Of a stretch of 64,000 nucleotides of DNA, positions 11,632 to 23,806 are shown one piece after another. Origin of the DNA: Larix kaempferi (lineage: Eukaryota > Streptophyta > Pinopsida > Pinales > Pinaceae); the NCBI GenBank assembly GCA_027924585.1, contig BSBM01000199.1, forward strand, positions 9,417,001 through 9,481,000, read 5' to 3'. Within the stretch, counting starts at the first letter, position 1; each line of letters starts with the position of its first letter. The notes under the pieces are model-generated. The model was not told where the DNA came from. It made no database searches and saw nothing but the letters and a program-made list of their open reading frames with translations. The position numbers and the translations under genes were made by a program.

Positions 11632-13231
11632 TGTAGCACCCATCGGAGTCGATTTTTTTTTTTTGAAATAATCTTAACAAGGGTTCTTAAAGTATAAAAT
11701 TTCGTAACCATGAGCATAATAATAAAAATAATGTATAACAGTTATTTCTATTGCTGCCCTTAATCGCATAAGATGTGAAGTAAGCTTATCTTGAAATGTG
11801 ATTGTAATCTTAGCTATGAGTATTCCTTTAAGTAATACAATCTCTAAACTTGTCCCAAAACTAAAATACATCAAAATTCTATAATAAAAGAAATACGATA
11901 TTTGGTTGAGCTAATGCTAATATTTCATGTTCAAGGGAATGGCACTTCAATCCTATCCATTCAAATCAAATCTATACATGTAAATTGCTTAAATACAAAA
12001 GTTACATTTCATATCAATAATTTATTTCAACCTCAAAATAGAGTATATCATTTCAAAAGGGATGTGAAATTGATGTGAAAGAAATACTTAATTTCTATTT
12101 AAAAATGCAAGATGAGTACAATTAAAATTATTCCATATCATATCCATGTAAACAAAATAGATTTACATAATTAAATAATTCATTCAATGGAATGTGAAAT
12201 TGACACTAAATTTATTCCTTTCAAAATGAAATAATTTGATATAACTGAAATGTTTCATTTCCAATTCATTTGAATTGTGGAAATTGATATAAAAGAAATA
12301 ATTTAATTCCATTCAATGAAATGTAAAAGTTTAACATAATTTAAATATTTTATTTCATTTGTATTGAAATATGAACCTTGCATAAATAAAGTATCTCACT
12401 TCCAATCCATTTGAATTGTGGAAATTGATATAAAAGAAATAATTTAAATTCCATTCAATGAAATGTAAAAGTTTAACATAATTTAAATATTTTATTTCAT
12501 TTCTATTGAAATATGAACCTTACATAAATAAAGTATCTCATCTAATGAAAATAAAAAGAAACTTAAGGAAAAATACTTCATTTCGAATTCCCATAAAAGC
12601 CATTCTAATCTATAATGAATGTATAAGTGTAGATTTGGGAGAAATCCCAAATGAATTATAATCGATTTGTAATTCTGGAAAACACATAACAGAATCGAGA
12701 CCAAATATCTTTTTATATGAGTAAAAATAAGGAAGCAAGCAATTCAAACTTAAACTAGAAGCCACCGATCTGGTAAAGGAGAAATTTTCATAACTAAAAG
12801 AAAAATATAATTTCGATATTAAATACGTTTCTGCATGTGGAATTTCATCCTCTGTCAAGAACAGAGTTTATTTATCAGTTATGGATGTACATCAATGAAA
12901 AGGGCAGACTCAGATTTTTATATGAAAATTCGGGTAGTTGATTTATAGTTATAGTCCTGGGGATTTTGAAGTTATGAAAATTGACAACCAGCGAATTAAA
13001 GAGATTCAATGAATTATAATTCTTACTCCAAAATTATAATTCTTATCCCAATTCCGATGGATGTCATTCCAGTTTGTTTTTAAACGATACAAGAGAGAGA
13101 AAAAAAACTAAATCCTAACTCGATTCCTCAAGCCAGTCAAATAGTCAATCAGTCGTAGGTCTCAAATGATGTAATCAATCATAAGCTCAAAATAACCGAA
13201 ATCAAACATAATTGCTGAGGCGGGCATTACA
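11632..13231 (-). repeat. 5' LTR of the minus-strand gypsy element (1.6 kb)
   Basis: The inner edge on the minus strand ends GGGTGCTACA next to the primer site. The outer edge begins TGTAATGCCC at 13231, a common start for plant gypsy LTRs. The terminal TG and CA are present. Internally it is AT-rich, with a repeated block (accatttgaattgtggaaat type) near 12260-12510. No second copy of this LTR is in the window. Confidence 0.82.
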
Positions 13232-15298
13232 AAATGCGAAACTGAGTTGGAGAACCGGCGACCCACTAACGTAGTCGACCGCTTTACATTCCAACATATT
13301 AAAGTGTGCAACTACCTACAGGCCAAAGCAAGCCTTCACACTACTTAGCATTACATTCGAATGCATCTGCGAACATGGTCGAGGGCCATCACGTTTCATG
13401 TTGCAACTGAAACTCGAACCAAGTCTTAAGTAACCCACGTCAAACACCCGGGAGATTAACCCAAGAGACAAAGCGAGGACGGGTTACCTGGTCACTATGG
13501 AGACTGTTCTCCTCGCCGAGGTTGTGGTGCCATCTGTGGAGCGCCCAGCACACCCTCATCGGTCCTTGGTTCATGTCTCAACAGACAACACAAAGGAAAA
13601 TCAGTTGGAGTAGTAACAAGTGATTGTGAAAACGATTTTTGGGTAAAAACAGTATTCACTGTAACCGCTCACCTTTTGGGTTTGATCTGGATGACTTGTC
13701 CAAGTCGTGGTTGTTCTCTACCTGGACAAAGGAACCACGGTGGTCTCATTTGTAATTGTTATGGTTACAACCAAAAGCTAACCAACGAAACCTGGTAGTA
13801 AAGCATAAAAACATTATGTATTTATCTGTCTTGTGTGGTCGCGTTCTAACGGCCTCATTGGTTGCTCGTAGTCATGCTGAAGAACACCTTCACTTCGTGC
13901 TTCGGGCGTGAGCCCTCTGCTCAGAGAAGAGGTGGTCCATGAACCTCGTCGCAGTTTCAAATGAGAACCTGTCGACAAGGCCCGGGTTTTGTGAGCCTAG
14001 TGGTACCGGTCGATACAGTGGTGACCACTGAACCCAGTGGGTTCTTTCCTTAATTACTTGGTACGGCGAATAATTTGGGCGCCAATGTCTAAAACATAAT
14101 CAACGGTGCCGATGCTCTTCACATTACCCAAGTAACCAACCCTGATCACCATCGACCGTTTTCTGTTGCATTTTATTGTTAACCAACAGAACTTTAATTG
14201 CATGGAGGTTGGGTTAGTAACCCCGTGTGCTAGCCAGCTTGGGGCTAGCTGGACACAAGCATGCACTTCCTTTGTTGAGTGGCGTCTCCACGTCGCCGAT
14301 AGTTTTGCATTGCCTGCCAGGAGGGAACACCCAACAAGGGTTTAAAACGTTGATTCTTAAGCTGAAGTCTGCGTGGCAAAGCTCTAGACAAAGAACAGTC
14401 ACCATATGAATCACGTTATGCGCATAATATCAACTTTCACATTTTACAAACGATCACATTACGTTGTTATAACATCAGATCATCTCAACATTGCCAAAGG
14501 TATGGTTGGTCGTCCTGGTCAAGGTTAATGTGCATTATGGATTTGTAATCAACCTTGGTTCGACCCTAGGTCAACCATGCAGCGCATAACCCATGTTTAT
14601 ATTATATTATTGTTGCCATATATATGTTATGTTAATACATATATATACTTATTACATTGCAATATTTTATTAACGTTCTATTGTGGTTGCATTATCCCTT
14701 GGTTCGACGTTGAGTCAACCTTGGAGTGTATAGCATATATAATATATATAACTATATATCATATCACAAGTACATATGTTATATTAACATATATGTTATA
14801 CGTTATATTAACATATATGTGATACATTAATACTACATTTTAATAATGTTATTGTATTGAGATACCTCATGGAGCTAGCATAAGTGTATAAGGTATATGT
14901 GTTTTAAGCCTAGGTGTTTTGTAAATTAATCCTAGAGCTTAGAATAATACTAATTCATAGGTTAAATGTTATTAACTGGGTTATAACATATAACTATGTC
15001 CATGTATGTGTTTAAATATTAATTAGCATGTAATCTATAAAGTTCCATGCTTTATGAAATCGATATATTAATAGTTTTAATATATTGGTGTTTTGAATTA
15101 TTTAATGTCGCATAAAAAAATTGGAAGTGTCGCAACTGCATGTTTAGCGACAATAGTATTGGTGTAACATAGCGCTCACACGATTATTTTATTAATCATT
15201 TAGGTTGTAGTGAAAGCCTGTAATTATGTTTCCGCATTTGTTTGAGTGGTTAGATTCTTGAACAACAACAAAAAAAATCACGTAGAAGAGACGTGACA
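13232..15298 (+). repeat. 5' LTR remnant (3' part only)
   Basis: This 2.07-kb stretch is a diverged direct repeat of 21740-23806, starting at aaatgcgaaac and ending at gtgaca. Differences are frequent, and there is a ~40-bp indel near 13290. The first ~2.6 kb of the LTR, as judged from the 3' copy, is missing on the left where the minus-strand gypsy element begins. AT-rich palindromic segments near 14760-14825 are found in both copies. Confidence 0.85.
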
Positions 15299-15300
15299 AA

Positions 15301-15312
15301 TTAGTATCACAG
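15301..15312 (+). other. degenerate primer binding site
   Basis: The sequence ttagtatcacag lies two bases after the LTR end and matches the usual TTGGTATCAGAG at ten of twelve positions. Confidence 0.65.
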
Positions 15313-15504
15313 TTACGTTCACTACACTAGGACCTTTAAGCTCGCTTGCGTGAATGCTGTGTTTTATAGAAATAAGTAAATAGAATTTGTGTAACATATT
15401 GTTTTGTATTTTTTATGAATAATTACATTGTTGTTTATGACTTCTAACAAATAGTTGTGGACCACACTTAGACAGAAATGTGGCTGAAACGGTAAGGAGA
15501 TGAA

Positions 15505-16950
15505 ATGAATTATGTAGAACAGGGAGGAAGGTTGGTTGTAGAAACATCTAGTCAACAAGGAGAAATGACTAGTAGGCAGAAGAGGAATCCAAATTCTCCA
15601 CAAGGAGCGACAACATCTAGTGAGATTTTGGAGACGGTCAAAAGTCTGAAGGCTGAGCTGGTTAGCATCAAAGAAGACAATATTAAAAACTTTGAAGAGC
15701 AACAAGAAATAAATGCAATTCTGCTACAAAAGTTGACTAAAAAAGAAAACAATCACATCCCAACATTAGAAGAACAACATGCAAAAAATTTTGTGATGAA
15801 AAGAAATTCAAGGTTTAAGACTACCCCTCCAAGAATTTTTGCGAGCTACAACATGGAGGCTAGTTACGAAGAATCACATTACGAACATTCTGAAGAATAT
15901 GTTCCTAAGAAAAAAAAGAAAACCAAAAAATTAAGTCAACTACACTCTGAATTCAGAAAGATCAAGCATCTGACCTTTAATGGAGAAATTAAAACCGGAG
16001 AAGATGAATTGTGACTGGGGGACATAGAAAAATATCTATGAATGTTGGACTATTCTAGTCTCATAAAGGCTAGGATTGTTGTTTTCAATCTGCAAGGAAA
16101 AGCTTCAACTTGGTGGGATGATCTCAAGGCTACCAGAGAAATCAATGAGAAGAAAGTAAAGTGGAAAACTTTTGCAACATTCTTCAAACAAAAATACCTA
16201 TCAGAAAGGTACTATGACAGAGAAGTAAAATACTTTGACGACCTTAAGTTGGGACAGGAAACCATGGAGGAATTAATCAACAAATTTCTGGAATTGCTCA
16301 ATTATGTTCCTTACATTCAAGATGAAAAAGTAAGAATTCAGTGTTTCCTAAATTTTTTTCGATTTGGTTACAAGGATCGAATAGAGTTCGACGATCCCAA
16401 GACATTGGAAGATGCTTTTGGAAAAGATAGATTGTGTTATGAGCAGGGGCAGAATAAGGCTGATGTATCAAAACAGTGGAACGAAAAGAAGAAAGCCAAA
16501 TCTAATAGTAGGAAGAAAGGACACAAGCCCAACCATTTTAGAAATCAAGTTACGTGACCACCTTTCACCAACCGATTTGATGGTGGCAAGTCACAATCTA
16601 ACACTGTTCCACTAAGCAAGAGGATGAACACTAAAGGCACCAGAAAGTTGGAAGACACACCATCTAAGCCACCACTCAAATGTTGGGGCTGTGGAGAAAA
16701 TCATAGATGGCATGAGTGCCCTCATAAGAAGGACAGAAACAAAATGATGCATAATCTTCAAGAGGATTCTACAGTCCAAGATATAGCAAGGAGTCTGAAA
16801 ATCTATGCTTCTTTGAAAAACCATCAAGCAAAACATCAAGCTTCGATAATTGAGGTTGAAGGTATGATTTCCGGGACACTTGTGTCTATCTTGATTGATT
16901 TTGGTGCATGTAAAAGTTATATAAACTCACAATGTTTTGGGTCTATATAA
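15505..16950 (+). pseudogene. chromovirus gag and start of protease
   Basis: One frame runs from the ATG at 15505 with stops at 16012, 16039 and 16555. It contains a charged coiled-coil-like N-terminal region, capsid motifs (QGKASTWWDDLKA, TFFKQKYLSERY), a Lys-rich linker, and a zinc knuckle near 16680 (CWGCGENHRWHEC). It ends in a protease active-site segment ILIDFGACKSYI near 16893, with Phe in place of the usual Ser/Thr. The protease is cut off near 16945, where the frame jumps directly to the end of RT. The stops are at TGG-like or CGA-like positions. Confidence 0.88.
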
Positions 16951-17580
16951 TATCAGACCAAGGAATTGTGGTGGATCCTGACAAGATCAGGGTGATAATG
17001 AGCTTGCCTACTCCCCAAAATGTAAGCAATGTCCTCTCTTTTATGAGATTAGTCAGGTACTATCGGAAATTCATTGAAGTATTCTCCAAGTTGGCTTGTC
17101 CCGTCACCTCTCTTCAGAGGAAGGAAGTCAAGTTTATTTGCACAGCCAAATGTGAAGCAAGTTTGGCGAAGCCGAAACAGTTGTTGACTTCAACTCCGAT
17201 TTTAAAAGTGGTTTATCCTTATGGTGACTTTGTAGTATGCACGAATGCATGCAAGGATGGTTTGGGAGATGTGTTAACACAGGATGGTTCTGTAATTGGT
17301 TATGAGTCTAGAAAGTTAAAGACGCGTGAAGTAAACTATGTGTCGCATGATTTAGAACTGGCTTCCATAATTCATGCTTTAAGGATGTGGCGACATTACC
17401 TTCTTGGAAAAAGGTTTGTTCTTAAGACTGACCACATTGGGCTGAAATATATTTTTGAACAACCAAATATGAATGGAAGGTTAGAAAGGTGGTTGGCTTT
17501 CTTAAGCGAGTTTGACTTTGAAATTCAGCATATCAAAGGAAAAGAAAACAAAATAGCTGATGCAGTCAGCACGAAAATAC
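16940..17580 (+). pseudogene. chromovirus RT C-terminal part and RNase H
   Basis: The frame begins abruptly with YIISDQGIVVDPDKI, which corresponds to the RT thumb. RT fingers and palm, including the catalytic Asp pair, are absent. The connection (FMRLVRYYRKFIEVF) and an RNase H with CTNACKDGLGDVL and KTDHIGLKYIF follow. The first RNase H catalytic Asp is Asn (TNAC instead of TDAS). The segment ends in IQHIKGKENKIADAVS. An internal deletion has fused the protease to the RT end. Confidence 0.88.
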
Positions 17581-18870
17581 ACATGTTAACAATGGCTTCA
17601 GTTAACAATTTTCAATCTGATTTAGTGTCGCAGATACAGACAATAGCTGAAAAAGACCCAAGATATATGAATTTAAGACAAAAATATCTTGTAGAAAATT
17701 CAGAACAGCAAGCAACAGATTATAGTATATCTAAAGATGGGCTACTGCTATTTAAAAAAAGACTTTACATATCGGATCAGGAAGATTTAAAACATTTAAT
17801 TCTGGATGAGTTTCACAAAAGACCATATTCTAGCCATCTAGGTTATCAGAAAACGATAACAGCTTTTAAAAAACAACACTATTGACCCAGATTGAAGTTT
17901 GAAATTGCTAAGTATATAGCAAAGTGCATGGAATCTCAAAGGGTGAAAGTGGAACATCAACACCCGGCTGGTTTGTTACAGCCTACACCCATACCAGAAT
18001 GGAAATGGGAGACCATTTCTATGGATTTTATCACCGGGTTTCCTAAAAATAACAAAGAATATGATGCTATCATGGCTGTGGTGGATAAGTTGACTAAGGG
18101 AGCTCACTTTATACCAGTCAAATATACGTTCAAAGTAATAAACATTGCATAAATATTCATGAAGGAAGTCTTTTGACTTCATGGAATTCCAAAGGTGATT
18201 GTATCCGACAGGGATGAAAAGTTCACTTCACATTTCTGGAAAGAGTTATTTACAGGTTTGGGTACTAAACTAAGTTTTAGTACAACCTACCATCCTCAAA
18301 CAAATGGGAAGACTGAAAGTGTGAATCAAATCCTAGAGGACATGTTTCGCTTGTATGTCATTGATAACCCAAAACAATGGGAAAGCTACCTACACTTGGT
18401 TGAATTTGCCTACAATAATGGGTACCAAACTTCTACGGGAATGAGTCCATTCAAATTTTTGTATGGCATAAAATGTAAAACGCCTATGACTTGGGATGAT
18501 CTGGTGAACTGGATTGTGATGGGTCCCGAAATGTTAGGAGAACTAGAAAACATTGTGCAGAAAGTTAAAAGCAATTTAAAAATTGCTCAAGCCAGGTAGA
18601 AAATATATGTTAGTCAGCATAGAGAACATAAATAATTTGAAATTGGGGATCATGTATTCCTAAGAGTGAAAGCAAAGAAAAGTTCTTTGTGTTTGGGCAA
18701 GGTTGCAAAACTTGCACCAAGATTTTGTGGTCCTTTCCAAATAGTTTCTAAAGTAGGACCTGTTGCTTATCAGTTAGCTGTACCAGCAAATTTTAAAGTA
18801 CATGATGTGTTTCATGTTTCATTACTGAAGAAATATGTATATGATCCTAAGCATATTGTGAATTGGCATG
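17581..18870 (+). pseudogene. chromovirus integrase
   Basis: The zinc-binding region includes HLILDEFHKRPYSSHLGYQK near 17800, and a second arm with a single Cys near 17925 (KCMESQ, where relatives have CxxC). The core contains WETISMDFITGFP (first Asp), VSDRDEKFTSHFWKE (second Asp, near 18200) and TYHPQTNGKTESVNQ (Glu, near 18300), then the GPFQIV region of the C-terminal domain. Stops at 17883, 18150, 18174, 18597 and 18630 break it. In the family integrase inserts the element DNA. Confidence 0.9.
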
Positions 18871-18878
18871 TGATTTAG

Positions 18879-19076
18879 GTGGAATTAGAAGAATATTTCC
18901 AGACAGATCTTCTATGCATATTGGATTGGAAAGAGGTGATACTTTGGAATCGAACCATCATTCAGGTAAAAGTGCAATGGGAGCACTATAAGCCTGAGGA
19001 GGCTACTTGGGAAATGGAAAGGGAAATGCGAGCAGCGTATCCTTTCCTATTCGAAGAAGTACATGACACAAACTGA
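18879..19076 (+). pseudogene. chromodomain at the integrase C-terminus
   Basis: The segment ILDWKEVILWNRTIIQVKVQW followed by a YKPEEATWEME motif is a chromodomain typical of plant chromoviruses, where it helps direct integration to marked chromatin. It is separated from the integrase by one TAG just before 18879, in frame. This domain identifies the element as a chromovirus. Confidence 0.88.
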
Positions 19077-19140
19077 TTTTGGTTATTACATTATTTGTTG
19101 TTTTGCAAAACTATTTAACATCAAGGACGGTGAAAAATTA

Positions 19141-19153
19141 AGGGGAGGGAAAA
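19141..19153 (+). other. polypurine tract of the chromovirus
   Basis: The run aggggagggaaaa directly precedes TGTAATACCCC, the usual arrangement for plus-strand priming next to a plant gypsy 3' LTR. Confidence 0.85.
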
Positions 19154-22100
19154 TGTAATACCCCAAATGCTGGACTTTAACCCCTTTTATATTTTGCTAA
19201 GTATTATTTCAGTTTACTTAGATGACATTAGAAATTAGAGAAATTGATTTCTAATGACCATGTGGACTAGCACATTGATGAGATGTGAGTCAAAGTCCCC
19301 TACGGGTTGGAGGGAAAAAATTCAATTAAAATAATAATGAGAAATTATTATTAGAGAAAATGGAAAACCCTAAAGAAAATATTTGAGAAGATAGTGAAAT
19401 AAAAGAAATAACTAAATGAGATATTTCACACCTAAGAGTATAAGAAGTGAAACTCATTCAAAACACTTGATATTATTCTTAAACGATTATCATAATCTAA
19501 TGATGAACACACAAGAGAAATGGGAGCTAGGAAGAATAATAACCAGAGTAAATGAAGACAAAGTAAAGAGGGACAGTTTTGGAGCACAAAACTGGACCGG
19601 ATTAAGAGCAATCAGAACAGCTGGGTATAGCTTGGACACTTGGTTGTGTTCAAGTAGGAGCACTACCCCAATCTTGCAGGAGCACTGCAGAAAATACTCT
19701 GAATAGGTTTTGATTTGATGATTCTCTTAATGGATGAGGCTTAAAATGCCCTGGAGCATCCTGGAGCTCAGGAGTACTGAGATGGATGTTGGTTTTCCTG
19801 CTTCCACCGAAATTTACTAAATAACTTGGGGAAAAAGTTAAAGGTAAATGAAATCTAAACCCTAAACTAGAGGGGACTATGAACTCATCTCAAGGGTGAC
19901 CTGAAAGCAAGGTGAACTTGTTCGTCAAAGGCTGGGAGGTTTGTGCTAGGTCCACTAGTCTTCAGATTTCAGATAAGTATATTTGCTGCATTTATCTGTT
20001 AAATTTTATGGAGCAGTTGTTGGGGTTATTGTTATATAACTCTGATCTATTGTTGAATGGATTATTTATCATATATGAACATGAATGTGTTATTATATTG
20101 AACCTTTTTTATGGATCAGGGATAGACTTTTAGGTCTCTGTGGTATTATGCAGATTTATGTTCTATTGGAGGCATTTTTAGTTTCATAGTCTATGTTTGA
20201 TTTACACATTTTCTATGTAGTAAGCAGATATACATGTAATGTAAATAATGATTTATAATCCTATGATAGGTAGCATGAAATGATCATTGTCTATATTTTA
20301 CCCTAAGGATATGTTGTTTGTATTTTAATAGAATAGGTTTCTTGTACTCATCATATCCTCATTATTAGCTAAGCATATGTTCTTAGTTTAATGGATGAAA
20401 AGAGGCAGACATGTAAACCATGAGGTTTACATGTATAGCCAAGGAATTAATTAAGTTTTTATTCTATCATTACATAGATAAAAGAAAATGCAGTGATTAA
20501 ATGATGGTAAACCTACATTAAGTGGTTTTCATTTATTTAGACATAGTGTATAAATTCAGGACGAACATATATATGTGAATAGCATTTTCAACTTCAGTAT
20601 GGATATTTTTTTGTAAACAATAATTAAATCTCAGAATGCATCACCATTTTATATGTGTCTTTCTTAACTTGAGTATGAATGTTATTTTAATGTAATGTAT
20701 GGAGCTTGTATGTTATCCAAACTTTGTTTATACCTAGCTTCAGTTCTAGCATTGAACTCGACCTTATCATTTAAATCCATATATAAATAGCATGGAAAAT
20801 GGAATTCGATATGGTTCCATTGATTTCATACACAAATAAAAAGGAAATGTACACGATGCATTCCTTTTCCCGAAGGCGTTAATATATGGATAAGTGCATA
20901 CTATGCCTCTACATAGGAGCTCGACCTATGGCCGAGTTGAATCCCATAAGAGATAAACGACATCGCATTACAGTGTACAAGTGTTAGTGCGAAAGCACAG
21001 TTGCAGCATGTAAATATTTTACGCATCTACATTTCTCTACAAGGGTACATTACCCTGAGTGTTGCGACTTCATAGAAAATGGCGTGGTCTTCACCGTGTG
21101 CACACAGTAAGCACTTAGTTTAAACAGTGCTTAGTCATAATGTATGTGGAAACATGTTTTATTGCATACTACATTTAAGTATGCATAACCTGAATGCTTA
21201 GCGAGCATTCTTTTCTACTTTCTAAGTTTACTTTAGAACCCCAGCACAATGCGATAGCAGCCTGTCTTCGCTTCCACACTTGCAAAGTGGGTGCATCGTG
21301 AGCTAGGCTCGGGAGCAGAGTGTTCATGGTTGAAGAATGACCATGAGTGTTTAGCGAAGCTAAACATAGTGCGTTCAATGCAACAACAGTATCACGATTT
21401 ATTATAAGTTTAAATACCTATTTTAAATAGCTGTAAAATCTACACCTACAGGAAAATATTTTATTAATACCTATAGAACTTCTTATACAGTAAGGTATTC
21501 ATTAAACAGCTTGAAATCGGAAAAACGAATGCATTCATAATTATTATCATAAACCTGTCCATTATTTCAAACTGGAAATGGAAAGACAGGAAGCCAAATG
21601 TATTTAAGAAACAACACTGTGTATGCAACCGCGTAGGGTTGATACAGTTCACATTAATGCATTCATTATTTACAAAGAAAAACTATTTGACGAGCTATCG
21701 TATTCTTTTCTAGATCAGTGTCCCAACATGGGAAAATTGAAATGCGAAACCGATTTGGAGAACCGGTGACCCCCTAATGCGGTCGACCCAAAATAATTGC
21801 ATTTTAATGTTTGCCCACCACATTACATTCCAACCTATTAAAGTGTGCAACTACCTACAGGCCAAAGCAATCCTCCACACTACTTAGCATTACAGTTGAA
21901 TGCATCTGTGAACATGGTCGAGGGCCATCACGTTTCATGTTGCAACTGAAACTTGAACCAATTATTAAGCAACCCACCTCAAATACCCGAGAGGTTAACC
22001 TGAGAGACAAAGCAAGGACGGGTTACCTGGTCACTATGGAAACTGTTCTCCTCGTCGAGGTCATGGTGCTAGTTGTGGAGTACCCAACACACCCTATTTG

Positions 22101-23806
22101 GTCCTTGGTTCCTGTCTCAACAAACAACACAAACGTAAATCAGTTGGAGCAGTAACAAGTGATTGTGAAAACAATTATCGGGTAAAAATAATATTCACTG
22201 TAACCACTCACCTTTTGGGTTTGAGCTGGATGCATAGTCCAAGTCGTGGTTGCTCTCTACCTGCACAAAGGAACCACGGTGGTGTCATATGACATTGTTA
22301 CAGTTACAACTGAAATCTAACCAACGAAACCTGGTAGCAAAGCATAAAACCCTTATGTATTTACATGTCTTGAGTGGTCGCGTTCCAACGGCCTCACTGG
22401 TTGCTCGTAGTCATGTTCAAGAACACCTTCACTTGCTTCTTCGGGCGTGAGCCCTCTTCTCAGAGCAGAGGTTCTCCATGAACCTCGTTGTACTGTCAAA
22501 TGAGAACACGTCGACAAGTACAGGGTTTTGTGAGCCAGGTGGTACTGGTCGATACAGTGGTGACCACTGAACCCGGTGGGTTCTTTCCTTAATTACTTGG
22601 TACATCGAAGCATTTGGGTGCCAACCTCTAAAACATAATCAACGGTGTCGATGCTCTTCACATCACTCAAGTAACCAGCCCAGATCACCATTGACAGTTT
22701 GGATCGTTGTTGCACTAAATTGTTAACCAACGGAAGTTTAATTGCATAGAGGTTTGGTTGGTAACCTCGTGTGCTATCCAGCTTGGGGCTAGTTGGACAC
22801 GAGCATGCACTTCCTTTGGTGAGTGGTGTCTCCACGTCGTCGAGAGGTTTGCATTACCTGCTAAGAGGGCACACCCAATGGGGGTTTAAAACATTGATTC
22901 TTATGCTGAAGTCTGTGTGCAAAGCTTGAGTCAAAGCACAGTCACTAGATGAACCAAGTGATGCGCATAATATCAATATCAACCTTCACATTTTCCAAAC
23001 CATCACATTACATTTTTATAACATAAGATCATCTCAACATTGCCAAACTTATGGTTGGTCGTCGTGGTCATGGTTAATGTGCATTATGGTTGAGCTCATA
23101 ACCCACGTTCATATTATATTATTGTTGCCATATATATGTTATGTTAATACATATATATATGTATTACATTGCAATCTTTTATTAACGTTATATTGTGGTT
23201 GCATTATCCCCTGGTTCGACGTTAAGTCAACCTTCGAGTGTATGGAATATATAATATATATAACTATATATTATATCACAAGTACATAAGTTATATTAAC
23301 ATATATGTTATACATTATATTAACATATATGTGCTACATTAATATTACATTTTTATAATGTTATTGTATTGAGATACCTTATGGAGATAGCATAAGTGTA
23401 TAAGGTATATCTGTTAAGCCTAGGTGTTTTATAAATTAATCCTAGAGCTTAGAATAATAGTAATTCATAGGTTATATATTATTAACTAGGTTATAACATA
23501 TAACTATGTTGATTTATGTTTTTAAATATTAATTAGCATGCAATTTATAAAGTCCCATGCTTTATGAAATTGATATATTAATGGTTTTAATATATTGGTG
23601 TTTTGAATTATTTAATGTCGCATAAAAAAAATGGAAGTATCGCAACTGCATGTTTAGCGAAAAAAGTATTAGTGCAGCATAGTGCTCACATGATCAGTTT
23701 ATTAATCATTTAGGCTATAGTGACAGCCAGTAATTATGTTTCTGCATTTGTTTGAGTGGTTAGATTCTTGAACAATCAAAAAAAATCGCGTAGAAGAGAT
23801 GTGACA
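19154..23806 (+). repeat. 3' LTR of the chromovirus, about 4.65 kb
   Basis: The left edge is TGTAATACCCC next to the polypurine tract. The right edge is gtgaca at 23806, the same point at which the upstream copy ends next to the primer site at 15298. Only 21740-23806 is represented in the 5' copy. The first 2.6 kb has no second copy in the window, so an unnoticed insertion there cannot be excluded. No convincing gene was seen inside. The bases 20880-21380 contain short repeated motifs such as agcgaagctaaac but no recognised domain. Confidence 0.72.

Larger units (their letters stand above)
8520..13231 (-). mobile_element. Ty3/gypsy retrotransposon, 3' half missing
   Basis: Read on the minus strand the order is LTR (13231-11632), primer binding site, gag, protease, RT, RNase H. 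Similarity ends near 8520, just after the RNase H region (YVKGTLNK). Integrase, polypurine tract and 3' LTR are absent, so the element is truncated. Its upstream edge at 13231/13232 falls inside the LTR of another gypsy element, which is best explained by nested insertion. Stops occur throughout. Confidence 0.88.
13232..23806 (+). mobile_element. chromovirus-type Ty3/gypsy element with very long LTRs
   Basis: The parts are: a truncated 5' LTR (13232-15298), a degenerate primer site, gag, protease fragment, RT end/RNase H, integrase, chromodomain, polypurine tract, and a 3' LTR (19154-23806). The internal region is only about 3.86 kb because the RT fingers and palm are deleted. The shared LTR 3' ends (gtgaca at 15298 and 23806) and the TGTAATACCCC start after the polypurine tract support these limits. 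The 5' part of the 5' LTR is missing, so no target duplication can be tested. Confidence 0.8.

Noticed and set aside
14577-14822. Open frame in the chromovirus LTR (Tyr/Ile-rich) and its counterpart at 23077-23289
   Set aside because: The composition reflects TATA-rich repeats. The two copies differ by frame-changing sites and no known protein is matched.
13232-23806. A 2.07-kb segmental duplication (13.2-15.3 kb versus 21.7-23.8 kb)
   Set aside because: The shared ends lie next to a primer site on the left copy, and a gypsy internal region lies between them, so they are LTR parts of one element.
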